33,021 nt of DNA, taken from NCBI GenBank assembly GCA_016209085.1, contig JACQWV010000050.1:1-33021 (forward strand), given 5' to 3'. The DNA comes from Elusimicrobiota bacterium. Lineage in GTDB: Bacteria > Elusimicrobiota > Elusimicrobia > Elusimicrobiales > UBA9959. The notes under the pieces were generated by a model. The model saw only the letters and a program-made list of their open reading frames with translations. It searched no databases and was not told the DNA's origin. Of the stretch, positions 16,829 to 24,083 are shown piece after piece. Position numbers and translations under genes: made by a program. Within the stretch, counting starts at the first letter, position 1, and the number at the start of each line of letters is the position of its first letter.

Positions 16829-16928
16829 TGAATAGTGATTAAGTAATTAAGTGATTGAGTATGAGCGAAAGGCTGCACAAAAAATCGGACTAAATCGCTA
16901 AATCTCTTACTAACTTAATCACTAATTT
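16829..16928. repeat. Inverted pair of TTAAGTGATT arrays filling the B1-C1 spacer
   Basis: The left arm TAGTGATTAAGTAATTAAGTGATTGAG and the right arm CTCTTACTAACTTAATCACTAATTT are approximate inverted repeats, separated by about 40 bp of unrelated text. The right arm ends directly at the C1 ATG, again with no ribosome-binding site between. Confidence 0.75.
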
Positions 16929-17762
16929 ATGAAAAACTTTTTTGACAAATTGCTGAAATTAGACAGGAGAATATTATTTCTGCTTGTTGTTTTTGTGATA
17001 GTATTTCCAATTTTCAAGCCCCTGAAACTTCCGGGGATAAAGATAACGGACGCTGTGAAAGGCGTTTATAACACGATTGAAAGCCTCCCGGAAAACTCTG
17101 TGATTCTTGTCTCATTTGATTTTGACCCTGCTTCAAAGCCTGAGCTCTACCCCATGGCGGTGGCGGTTCTGCGCCACGCTTTTAAGAAAAATTTGAAGGT
17201 CATAGGAATGACCCTCTGGGCAACCGGACCGGGAATTGCAGATGAGATTATAACAATGACCGCCAGGGAATACAAGAAGGAATACGGGAAAGATTATCTG
17301 TATTTCGGCTATCAGGTGGGCGGATATGCGGTCATAACCGGGATGGGAACCGACATATACAAGATTTTCTCAAAGGATGCCAAAAAAGGCAGTCCCCTTG
17401 AGACTTTTCCCGTAATGCAGGGAATCAAGTCTTTGAAAAATTTTGCTTATGTAATTGATTTTGGGGCAGGGGACCCTGGAATAGATACATGGATTGCTTA
17501 CGGGGCTGACAAGTTTGGTTTCAAACTCGGAGCCGGCTGCACTGCCGTAAACGAGGCGCCGACAAGGCCGTATCTTCAGACAAAACAATTAACCGGCTTG
17601 ATTCCAGCCATGAAAGGGGCGTCTGAGTACGAGATACTGATAAAGGCTCCGGATAAGGCAAGCGCCGGAATGGATGCCATAGGGCTTGGGCATTTTCTGA
17701 TATTGTTTCTTGTTATTTTGGCCAATGTGGTTTTGATTGTTCAAAAATATTTATTGACATAA
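16929..17762 (+). CDS. Cassette protein C, copy 1 (bitopic, Rossmann-like soluble domain)
   Basis: A 277-residue protein with a hydrophobic N-terminal helix (about 14-30), a soluble domain (about 36-250) and a C-terminal helix (about 252-275). The basic start KLLKLDRR suggests the N-terminus is cytoplasmic. The domain alternates strands and helices: VILVSFDFDP, LKVIGMTLWATGPG, FGYQVGGYAVITGMGTDIY, then FGFKLGAGCTAV and the strongly conserved YLQTKQLTGLIPAMKGASEYE. No nucleotide-binding P-loop or known catalytic triad is evident. C2 lacks the first strand region (about residues 38-72), which makes this the fuller form. Together with A it probably contributes a soluble domain of the same complex. 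Confidence 0.8.
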   Translation: MKNFFDKLLKLDRRILFLLVVFVIVFPIFKPLKLPGIKITDAVKGVYNTIESLPENSVILVSFDFDPASKPELYPMAVAVLRHAFKKNLKVIGMTLWATGPGIADEIITMTAREYKKEYGKDYLYFGYQVGGYAVITGMGTDIYKIFSKDAKKGSPLETFPVMQGIKSLKNFAYVIDFGAGDPGIDTWIAYGADKFGFKLGAGCTAVNEAPTRPYLQTKQLTGLIPAMKGASEYEILIKAPDKASAGMDAIGLGHFLILFLVILANVVLIVQKYLLT

Positions 17763-17774
17763 TTTAACGTTAAA

Positions 17775-17839
17775 TGTAGGGGTTCAATTTATTGAACCCG
17801 TAAACTCTGGTTTCGGGCTTGATAAATCAAGCCCCTACA
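17775..17839. repeat. TGTAGGGG palindromic element, copy 2
   Basis: A 65-bp unit with the same TGTAGGGG/CCCCTACA ends as copy 1 and two inner stems: GGGTTCAAT-tt-ATTGAACCC and GGGCTTGAT-aa-ATCAAGCCC. The stem sequences differ from copy 1 while pairing is kept. It lies between C1 and D1. The track's start for D1 (17819) is inside this element, an argument for the later ATG. Confidence 0.8.
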
Positions 17840-17854
17840 ATCGGACTAATATCT

Positions 17855-18658
17855 ATGGACTTTACCGCTATTTTAGGAGCATGGATTGCCGTAGGGCTTA
17901 CTCTGTTTATATTGAGTTTTCTTTATAGAGATAATCCTTTGTTTAAAATCGCTGAAAATTTATATATAGGAATAGCCATTGGCTATATTTTTTCAATTAC
18001 GATATATAATGTCTGGATTCCCAAAATTTATCAGCCCGTTTCCAATAGGGTTTTTACGAGTCTTTCAAACTGGGTTCCCTGGGTTTCTAAATTCGTCACA
18101 CCAGCAGGCGACGCCGGCAGTTTAACTCCGCTTTTTCCGGCCATAATCGGCATAAGTCTGCTGACAAGAATATTTCCTAAAATTTCATGGATTTCAAGAT
18201 ATGGTTTTGCATTTATTGTGGGCTATGGAGCGGGTCTTGCGATTCCTGCAACGGTTGCGACCATGTTCATAGCTCAGATTGAAGGCACCATACAGCCTGT
18301 TTTTAAATTAGCCTCCGGAGGAGCGATTGATTTGTCAGGACCCGCTTTATGGACGTCTTTTTCAGCGATTTTGCTTTGTTTAGGAGTGATTGTAACGCTT
18401 TTTTATTTTTTCTTCTCGCTGGAACACGGCAAAATCTCAAAGAAGGTTACCAAAATCGGGATATATTTTTTGATGGTTTATTTCGGCGCTGCTTTCGGCA
18501 CGACAGTCATGGGAAGGTTTGCCCTTTTATACGGCAGATTTTTTGACCTTTACACTTACAGAACATCAGGTTATTACCATGCAACTCCAATACTTATCTT
18601 GCTTGTGTTGATATTTTTCTTTGTGTATTTTGGGAAATCCCGCAAAACAAGTCCTTAA
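17855..18658 (+). CDS. Cassette protein D, copy 1 (polytopic membrane protein)
   Basis: A 267-residue membrane protein when started at the ATG at 17855 (MDFTAILGAWIAVGL). The track's upstream start lies inside a repeat. About six to seven hydrophobic segments are visible. The text shared with D2 is FSFLY-type RDNPLFKIAE (about 25-35), YNVWIPKIYQPV, PKISWISRYGFAFIVGYGAGL in the middle, and KIGIYFLMVYFGAAFG with TVMGRFALLYGRF towards the end. The conserved GRF...YGRF near the last helices is a good candidate for a functional loop. The family is unknown to me. The stop is followed by A2 after a single base, which joins the two cassettes into one transcription unit. Confidence 0.82.
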   Translation: MDFTAILGAWIAVGLTLFILSFLYRDNPLFKIAENLYIGIAIGYIFSITIYNVWIPKIYQPVSNRVFTSLSNWVPWVSKFVTPAGDAGSLTPLFPAIIGISLLTRIFPKISWISRYGFAFIVGYGAGLAIPATVATMFIAQIEGTIQPVFKLASGGAIDLSGPALWTSFSAILLCLGVIVTLFYFFFSLEHGKISKKVTKIGIYFLMVYFGAAFGTTVMGRFALLYGRFFDLYTYRTSGYYHATPILILLVLIFFFVYFGKSRKTSP

Positions 18659-18659
18659 A

Positions 18660-19877
18660 ATGGCTTTTCAAATTCTAATTATTATTTTCTTCAGCATGAA
18701 TCTAAATGCCGCCGCAGAAATTCTCTTCCTTGACGAATTTTCCGCGGCAGACATGCCTTATGACGCGGGTGAGGAAGCTCTTCTTAAATGGAAGACGAGT
18801 CCGCTGGATTCCGCCCAGGCAACTTATCAGGTTTTTGCTTCAACCATGCAAACAGGAGGATGGATAAAAGTTGACGAATTTTCTGCGGATAAAAAATTCG
18901 CATCCGACATAAAACTCCCTTTCTGGGCGTGGAAAGCAAGAAAGGATTTACATGCCGTTGCAATACCTCTTGAAACGCATTTCGGAAAGTTGGAAAAAAA
19001 TAAAGAATATTTTTTCAAAATTATAAGTATAAAAGGCAGACAAAAATTTGAAAGCGAAATCGTCTCAACGCAGGTAAAAAGAAACTGGTTTAATTTTGCA
19101 CGTCTGAATAATCTCGTTTTTGTCCTCGTAATATTCGGCATTTTCATCTGGACCGTTTCTCACGCGAAAAGAAAAGGCCTTTTCATCAGAAGAATCGCCG
19201 GGCTTGACGCCATAGACGAGGCAATCGGCAGGGCGACCGAGATGGGCAGGCCTATTTATTACATTACGGGAATAGGATCAATGTCTTCAATTTCAACAAT
19301 CGCCTCCACCTTTATTCTCGGAGAAGTGGCGGGAAAGGTCGCCCAGTACGACAGTTACGTGAAAGTCCCGCATTACAACCCGATTGTTATGACCGTATGC
19401 AAGGAAGTGGTAAGGCAGGCCTACCTTCAGGCCGGCAGGCCGGATTCTTACAGGGAAGACATGAATTTTTTCGTAAGTTCAGACCAGTTCTCCTACGCTG
19501 CCAGCGTTGACGGAATGATAACGAGGGAAAAACCCGCCGCGTGTTTTTTAATCGGGCACTTTATGGCAGAATCCCTCCTGCTTGCCGAGGTCGGAGCCAC
19601 AGTCGGCGCCATACAAATTGCAGGCACTGATTCAGAGCATCAACTTCCTTTTTTCTTTACAACCTGCGACTATACGCTGATAGGCGAGGAGCTTTACGCT
19701 GCCGGAGCGTATCTTTCAAAAGAGCCCATGCTTTTAAGCACGTTGAGGCTTCAGGATTACGGAAAATTTTTTGTAATTGTGGCGGTTGTAATCGGAATCG
19801 CGCTTATGACGCTGTCTGTTCAATACAAGTGGGACCTGACGGATAAAATACTGGAAAATATTTTTAAAACATATTAA
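18660..19877 (+). CDS. Cassette protein A, copy 2 (DUF6754-like)
   Basis: A 405-residue paralogue of A1. The start at 18660 (MAFQILIIIFFSMNLNAAAE) is chosen over the track's 18621 because it gives a clean signal peptide and lies 1 bp after the D1 stop. It has the same order: signal peptide, Fn3-like region with GWIKVDEF and LPFWAWKA, helix at about 150-168, the cytoplasmic domain, and a final helix. The conserved core matches A1 almost residue for residue (GRATEMG, TREKPAACF, AGTDSEHQLPFFF, TCDYTLIGEELYAAGAYLSK). It lacks the nine-residue palindrome insertion of A1. Its stop codon touches the left end of a 125-bp inverted-repeat element. Confidence 0.85.
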   Translation: MAFQILIIIFFSMNLNAAAEILFLDEFSAADMPYDAGEEALLKWKTSPLDSAQATYQVFASTMQTGGWIKVDEFSADKKFASDIKLPFWAWKARKDLHAVAIPLETHFGKLEKNKEYFFKIISIKGRQKFESEIVSTQVKRNWFNFARLNNLVFVLVIFGIFIWTVSHAKRKGLFIRRIAGLDAIDEAIGRATEMGRPIYYITGIGSMSSISTIASTFILGEVAGKVAQYDSYVKVPHYNPIVMTVCKEVVRQAYLQAGRPDSYREDMNFFVSSDQFSYAASVDGMITREKPAACFLIGHFMAESLLLAEVGATVGAIQIAGTDSEHQLPFFFTTCDYTLIGEELYAAGAYLSKEPMLLSTLRLQDYGKFFVIVAVVIGIALMTLSVQYKWDLTDKILENIFKTY

Positions 19878-20001
19878 CCCCGTTAGAGATACATGGGTAG
19901 AGTTTAAATTCAAGATGCTGAAAACCAATACCTATAGAAAGTTTAAACTGAAAAACAGGGTAGTCGTCGGTCACGCAAGCGTGACCTATCTCTAACGGGG
20001 T
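19877..20001 (-). mobile_element. Terminal-inverted-repeat element (MITE-like), copy 1
   Basis: Ends ACCCCGTTAGAGATA and TATCTCTAACGGGGT are a perfect 15-bp inverted repeat. An inner stem GGTCACG-c-aagCGTGACC lies near one end. Orientation is opposite to copies 2 and 3; shared interior words (AAGATGCTGAAAA, the GGTC-stem) show they are one family, though this copy is well diverged. It fills the A2-B2 junction exactly: TAA is found at both borders, the left one being the A2 stop codon. It encodes no transposase. Confidence 0.82.
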
Positions 20002-20006
20002 AAACT

Positions 20007-20678
20007 ATGATGCTGATAAAAAGATATATTCCGCTTGCGATAGTGTTCGTGTTCGGGATAATGACCCTTGCCACGTATTACATTCCCCCGAAACTGGCCC
20101 AGGACTATTATCTTGAGACAATGAACAAGTGGATAAACATCGTGGCGGCTTTTGCGTTTCTGCTGGCTCTTTTAAGTCTTTTCTATTCGCATTACAACAA
20201 GATAAAGAGAAAAGTTGACGGCTGGGGTTACAGCATTTTTGTTTATATAGGATTCCTTGTCGTCGTTGTTTGCGCAATCAAGAGCGAAGGGCAATTGATG
20301 ACAGGACCCGCTCTTACAAGCCTTGGGTGGATATTCAGGTTTCTCTATAATACTCTTTCAGCCAGCATGTTCGCGGTCCTTGCTTATTACATAGTCTCCA
20401 CTGCTTTCAGGTCTTTCAGAATAAAAACTTTGCAGGCTTTCGTTCTGTTTATGGCGGCCCTGTTTTTTATCATAGGAAAAGTCCCGCTGGGAAACGTCTT
20501 ATGGAACAAATTGTTTTTCTGGACGAATGTTTCCATCTCGCAGGTTACTGACTGGATTATAAATGTTCCGTCCGTGGCTGCTAAAAGAGGAATAATGATA
20601 GGCATAGCAGTCGGGGCCATAGTGACCTCGCTTAAAATAATATTCGGCATAGAAAGACAGTATATGGGGAAAGATTAA
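20007..20678 (+). CDS. Cassette protein B, copy 2 (polytopic membrane protein)
   Basis: A 223-residue paralogue of B1, equal in length. It begins ATGATG, so the start could be either codon. It conserves YLETMNKWINIVAAFAFLLA, the basic HYNKIKRKVDGWGYS loop, FRSFRIK, IGKVPLG and the tail KRGIMIGIAVGAIVTSLKIIFGIERQYMG. It shows the same six hydrophobic segments. The only ribosome-binding-like sequence is the GGGG at the right end of the inverted-repeat element, about 6 nt before the ATG, so the mobile element may supply translation initiation here. Function is unknown; constancy across copies argues for a structural role in the complex. Confidence 0.82.
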   Translation: MMLIKRYIPLAIVFVFGIMTLATYYIPPKLAQDYYLETMNKWINIVAAFAFLLALLSLFYSHYNKIKRKVDGWGYSIFVYIGFLVVVVCAIKSEGQLMTGPALTSLGWIFRFLYNTLSASMFAVLAYYIVSTAFRSFRIKTLQAFVLFMAALFFIIGKVPLGNVLWNKLFFWTNVSISQVTDWIINVPSVAAKRGIMIGIAVGAIVTSLKIIFGIERQYMGKD

Positions 20679-20702
20679 AGTAGTTGCACGCTCTTGGCGT
20701 GC
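20679..20702 (+). repeat. AGTAGT 24-bp hairpin repeat, copy 1
   Basis: AGTAGTTGCACGCTCTTGGC followed by GTGC has the stem GCACGC/GCGTGC. A close relative on the other strand is at 30259-30282. It lies between B2 and C2. Confidence 0.5.
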
Positions 20703-20736
20703 CTATTTAGGCGAGAAGGCGATTGGGTAAGAAAAT

Positions 20737-21471
20737 ATGCGGAAAGAGATGCTGGAGAAGTTTTTAAAGATTGACAGAAGGATAATATTTCTTCTGCTTA
20801 CGCTTGTTTTATTCATTCCGATAGTAAAACCTCTCAATCTTCCGATAGGAGCGGTCAGCGTTGACACAAAAAAGCAGGCAACCGCTATTGTAAGGCATTG
20901 TTTCAAGAAAGATTTAAGAGTCGGCGTCATAACTTTCATAGCGGGAGCCACGGGCTTGATTGAAGAGATTTTTGAAAAAGTTCCCCAAGAATACAGAAAG
21001 GAATACGGGAAGGATTACGTGATATTCCCGTATCAGGCCGACTATTCCGCCGTGCTTACGCAGATGGGATTTGACCTTTACCAGATTTATGACAAAGATA
21101 AATTCGGAACGCATCCTAAAAACCTCCCTGTAATGCAGGGAATTAAAAGTTATAAAGACATGGGCATGGGAATATGCATTACCGGCACCGCTCTTCTTGA
21201 CGGATGGGTCGCTTTTGCCGGAGATAAATTCAAATTTCCTCTGGGCGGCGGAGTTACGGCAGTAAGCCAGCCGGGGTACGGCCCCTATCTGCAGACGGGA
21301 CAGCTTGTGGGTCTTCTGGGCGGGATGAAAGGCGGGGCCGAATACGAATCTCTTCTCGGCATTCCCGGCAAGGGCACTTCCGGAATTGACGCCCTGAACC
21401 TGGGGCATTTTATGGTAGTCATTCTTATTTTGATTTCCAACATTATCATTATCGTAACAAGATACTTTTAA
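20737..21471 (+). CDS. Cassette protein C, copy 2 (shortened)
   Basis: A 244-residue paralogue of C1. It has the N-terminal helix (KIDRRIIFLLLTLVLF), the soluble domain and the C-terminal helix (HFMVVILILISNIIIIV). Compared with C1 it lacks about 33 residues directly after the first helix, including the strand VILVSFDFDP. The frame is open across the joint, and FKKDLRVGVITFIAGATG then realigns. The conserved GVTAVSQPGYGPYLQTGQLV and GLLGGMKGGAEYE are intact. The start could also be the ATG at 20749. The deletion may mark functional divergence of cassette 2, or the region may be dispensable. It is followed by D2 after 3 bp. Confidence 0.8.
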   Translation: MRKEMLEKFLKIDRRIIFLLLTLVLFIPIVKPLNLPIGAVSVDTKKQATAIVRHCFKKDLRVGVITFIAGATGLIEEIFEKVPQEYRKEYGKDYVIFPYQADYSAVLTQMGFDLYQIYDKDKFGTHPKNLPVMQGIKSYKDMGMGICITGTALLDGWVAFAGDKFKFPLGGGVTAVSQPGYGPYLQTGQLVGLLGGMKGGAEYESLLGIPGKGTSGIDALNLGHFMVVILILISNIIIIVTRYF

Positions 21472-21474
21472 ATT

Positions 21475-22299
21475 ATGTCTGAAACATGGTTAATTATCGG
21501 CGGATGGGTTGCGGCAGGACTTACCATTTTTATTTTCAGTTTTCTTTACAAAGACAATCCGTTTTTCAAAATAGCCGAACACCTTTATCTGGGAGCCGGA
21601 ATGGGCTGGTGGTTCCAGGTGATGTTTTACAATATATGGAAGCCGAAAGTATGGGAGCCCGTAAAAATACTGGTTAACGGACTGCAGATAATACAATCCT
21701 ATCATATATGGAAGCCGGAATTCTGGAAAGCCGTCTGGACAGCGGGAGATTGGACAATATTTATTCCGACCCTGTTAGGGCTGTCGCTTATAACCCAGTT
21801 TTTCCAGAAAATTTCATGGGTTTCAAGATACGGATTTACTTTCATAATGGGATACGGGGCTGGACTTGTAATTCCGGTTTCTGTTTCCACTGATTTTATG
21901 ACCCAGATACTCGGGACCATAAAGCCCCTGTTCAAAGTCGGGACTGAGATGTCATGGGCTTCGTTTTTTTACACTTTCAACACTTTCCTGATAGCTTTCG
22001 GCCTTGTGTGCGTTTTGATTTATTTCTTTTTTTCAGCGGAGCAGAAGGGATTAGTCAAGAAGGCTTCCAACATAGGCATATATTTCCTCATGCTCTATTT
22101 CGGAGCGGCTTTCGGCAATACAGTTATGGGCAGATTTTCTCTTTTATACGGCAGGTTTGACGATTTGTACAAATATTCTTCCGTAAAGTATTTTTACGCC
22201 GCCCAGATTATAGCAGCCGCGCTCGCTGTTTATTTTATCCTCAATCATTTCATCTCTGCGAAAAAATCCCGCGCCGCCCAGGACAACAGCGGTTCATAA
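21475..22299 (+). CDS. Cassette protein D, copy 2 (polytopic membrane protein)
   Basis: A 274-residue paralogue of D1 with the same core: FSFLYKDNPFFKIAEHLYLG, PKVWEPV, KISWVSRYGFTFIMGYGAGL, NIGIYFLMLYFGAAFG and VMGRFSLLYGRFDDLY. Between residues 45 and 85 it has a local duplication of the motif NIWKPKVW / HIWKPEFW that D1 lacks in this form. The C-terminal tail is polar (KKSRAAQDNSGS). It ends the double cassette; a TauE/SafE-type permease follows after about 65 bp. No Shine-Dalgarno sequence is evident and translation is probably coupled to C2. Confidence 0.82.
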   Translation: MSETWLIIGGWVAAGLTIFIFSFLYKDNPFFKIAEHLYLGAGMGWWFQVMFYNIWKPKVWEPVKILVNGLQIIQSYHIWKPEFWKAVWTAGDWTIFIPTLLGLSLITQFFQKISWVSRYGFTFIMGYGAGLVIPVSVSTDFMTQILGTIKPLFKVGTEMSWASFFYTFNTFLIAFGLVCVLIYFFFSAEQKGLVKKASNIGIYFLMLYFGAAFGNTVMGRFSLLYGRFDDLYKYSSVKYFYAAQIIAAALAVYFILNHFISAKKSRAAQDNSGS

Positions 22300-22363
22300 G
22301 ATGAATGCCCTCTGCATCACGGATGGTCGCAATAGAAGACATGTAGAGTTTAGAGCGTAGAGA

Positions 22364-23098
22364 ATGGATATCTTATATTTGTTGATTTTCCTGGTGGCCA
22401 TGACTTATTCGTTTGTGGGACACGGAGGAGCTTCCGGCTATCTGGCAGTTCTTGCTCTTTTCGGTTTTGCTCCCCATAAAATGGCTCAAAGCGTTCTGGT
22501 CCTGAACCTTTTGGTTTCAGCAACTGCTTTATGGTCCTACAGCAGAGCGGGTTATTTCAAGCCTAAACTTTTGCGGCCTTTTGCCCTGGCTTCAGTCCCG
22601 GCCGCTTTTATCGGAGGAATGCTGAATGTCCCGTATGAATTTTATACCCGGCTTTTCTCAGGCGCTTTGATTTTTGCCGCTTTCAGGTTAGCTCTGGCAG
22701 GAACCGAAAAACCTGCGGAGAAAAATGACGCGCCGAGGCTGCCTTCTCCGGCAATATCTCTGGCTGCGGGCGCAGGGATAGGGTTTTTGTCCGGGATTAT
22801 AGGCATAGGAGGCGGAATTTTTCTGAGCCCTCTTTTAATTTTAATGCGCTGGGCGGATGTCAAAAGAACAGCCGCTGTTTCAGCCGCATTTATATTGGTA
22901 AATTCATTCGCAGGGCTTTGCGGACACGTTTTTCATAAGGGAATAGAAGTTATGGAAATCTGGCCGCTGGTTTTTATCGCTTTTTTAGGAGGTTTGGCAG
23001 GATCCTACCTCGGAGCGCATCGGGCCGGACGGACAGCCCTCTGCAGGGTTTTGGCAGGCGTTTTGGCTGTGGCTGCATTTAAAATGATTATAAAATGA
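22364..23098 (+). CDS. Sulfite exporter TauE/SafE (TSUP) family permease
   Basis: A 244-residue membrane protein with about seven to eight helices arranged as two homologous halves. The first half carries YSFVGHGGASGYLAVLALFG (about 12-31) and the second GFLSGIIGIGGGIFLSPLL (about 144-162), the two glycine-rich repeats of the TSUP family. Family members move sulfur-containing anions or organic acids across the inner membrane; substrate cannot be predicted from this sequence. It follows D2 on the same strand, so cotranscription with the cassette is possible but not certain. A short TAGAG-type repeat run (22341-22362) abuts the start. Confidence 0.9.
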   Translation: MDILYLLIFLVAMTYSFVGHGGASGYLAVLALFGFAPHKMAQSVLVLNLLVSATALWSYSRAGYFKPKLLRPFALASVPAAFIGGMLNVPYEFYTRLFSGALIFAAFRLALAGTEKPAEKNDAPRLPSPAISLAAGAGIGFLSGIIGIGGGIFLSPLLILMRWADVKRTAAVSAAFILVNSFAGLCGHVFHKGIEVMEIWPLVFIAFLGGLAGSYLGAHRAGRTALCRVLAGVLAVAAFKMIIK

Positions 23099-23182
23099 TT
23101 AGTTTCTTTTGCCGGAGCAAATTCTCTCGTGACGCTGGAACCGGGCGAGAAGCGCAAAAAAGGCGAAGAAATAAAAATTCTG

Positions 23183-24055
23183 TTACTGTAATTTATTTAT
23201 CTCTATCTTCGCTTTCTGCCGGAGTTCCGTTATAAGTTCAGTAAGTTTCGTAGATACGAGCTGATTTGTAAGCGCAAGGATTATGTCGTTTTTCACTTCT
23301 TCAAATTTTGCCGGCTGGGAAGGCTTCAAATCTTCAACTTTAAGTATGCTGAACCCGTTTCCGGTCTGAATGGGTTTTGTAAACTGTCCGGACTTGATAG
23401 AAAAGACCTCTTTTTCTATTTCGGGAATCAGGGTTCCTTTAAGGACATATCCAAGGTCTCCCGCGTTTTTTTTCAGGTTTTCGTCTGCGGATTTAAGAGT
23501 TGCCAGTTTGGAAAAATCCGCTCCTGCCGCAAGCGCCACGTGCACGTCGTCGGCTTCCTGGCTGGTTTTTACGAAAATCTGCCTGAGTTTTATTGATTCC
23601 GGCCGTCCGAGTTTGTCTTTATTCTGGTCGAAAAATGTCCTGGCGTCAGCTTCGGTTACGGCTATGTTTTTGCTTTTGATTACGGTTTCTCTTATTAAAA
23701 TCTGGCGTTTTATCTGCTCTTTCAGGTCGTCCTGGGTCAGACCCGCGTTTTTAAGGTTTTTCTCATAATCCTCTTTTGTATTGTAGGTTGAGATTATGCC
23801 GTTGAGCCTTGTTTCAAGTTCTTTCCTGTCAGGATTTATTTTAAGGGTTTTCGCTTCCTGAAGCAGCAATTTTTCGTCAATCATGTCCTGGAGCGTCCTG
23901 TCCGAATGGAGCCTCCAGACTCTTTTTGATATTTCGTCTTTTGTTATTTTCTCTCCGTTTACCAGCACGTAGGCAGATTTGTCGTTTTCCGCCTTTGCCG
24001 CGTATGCCGAAAGAACCGCAAGAATACCGGCTAAGAACAACGCTCTTTTTTTCAT
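23183..24055 (-). CDS. Exported PpiC/SurA-type peptidyl-prolyl isomerase
   Basis: A secreted foldase of about 290 residues. The start at 24055 (MKKRALFLAGILAVLSAYAAKAE) gives a clear signal peptide and has GGAGG about 10 nt upstream; the track's 24106 start does not fit. The N-terminal part (about 25-135) is the SurA-like chaperone region (VLVNGEKITKDEISKRV, LKEQIKRQILIRETV). The parvulin domain (about 150-250) shows IKLRQIFVKT, GADFSKLA, AGDLGYV and FSIKSGQFTKPIQTGNGFSILKVED. It would help outer or periplasmic proteins fold. It ends convergent to the TauE gene. Upstream, the MscS gene ends 28 bp away on the same strand. Confidence 0.93.
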   Translation of the reverse strand: MKKRALFLAGILAVLSAYAAKAENDKSAYVLVNGEKITKDEISKRVWRLHSDRTLQDMIDEKLLLQEAKTLKINPDRKELETRLNGIISTYNTKEDYEKNLKNAGLTQDDLKEQIKRQILIRETVIKSKNIAVTEADARTFFDQNKDKLGRPESIKLRQIFVKTSQEADDVHVALAAGADFSKLATLKSADENLKKNAGDLGYVLKGTLIPEIEKEVFSIKSGQFTKPIQTGNGFSILKVEDLKPSQPAKFEEVKNDIILALTNQLVSTKLTELITELRQKAKIEINKLQ

Positions 24056-24083
24056 AATGATATTTCCTCCTGTAGCACGAATT

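Noticed and set aside
23099-23182. Terminator between the convergent TauE and PpiC genes
   Set aside because: Only a weak TCTCG/CGAGA pairing with a long loop and no T-run is visible; not enough to annotate.
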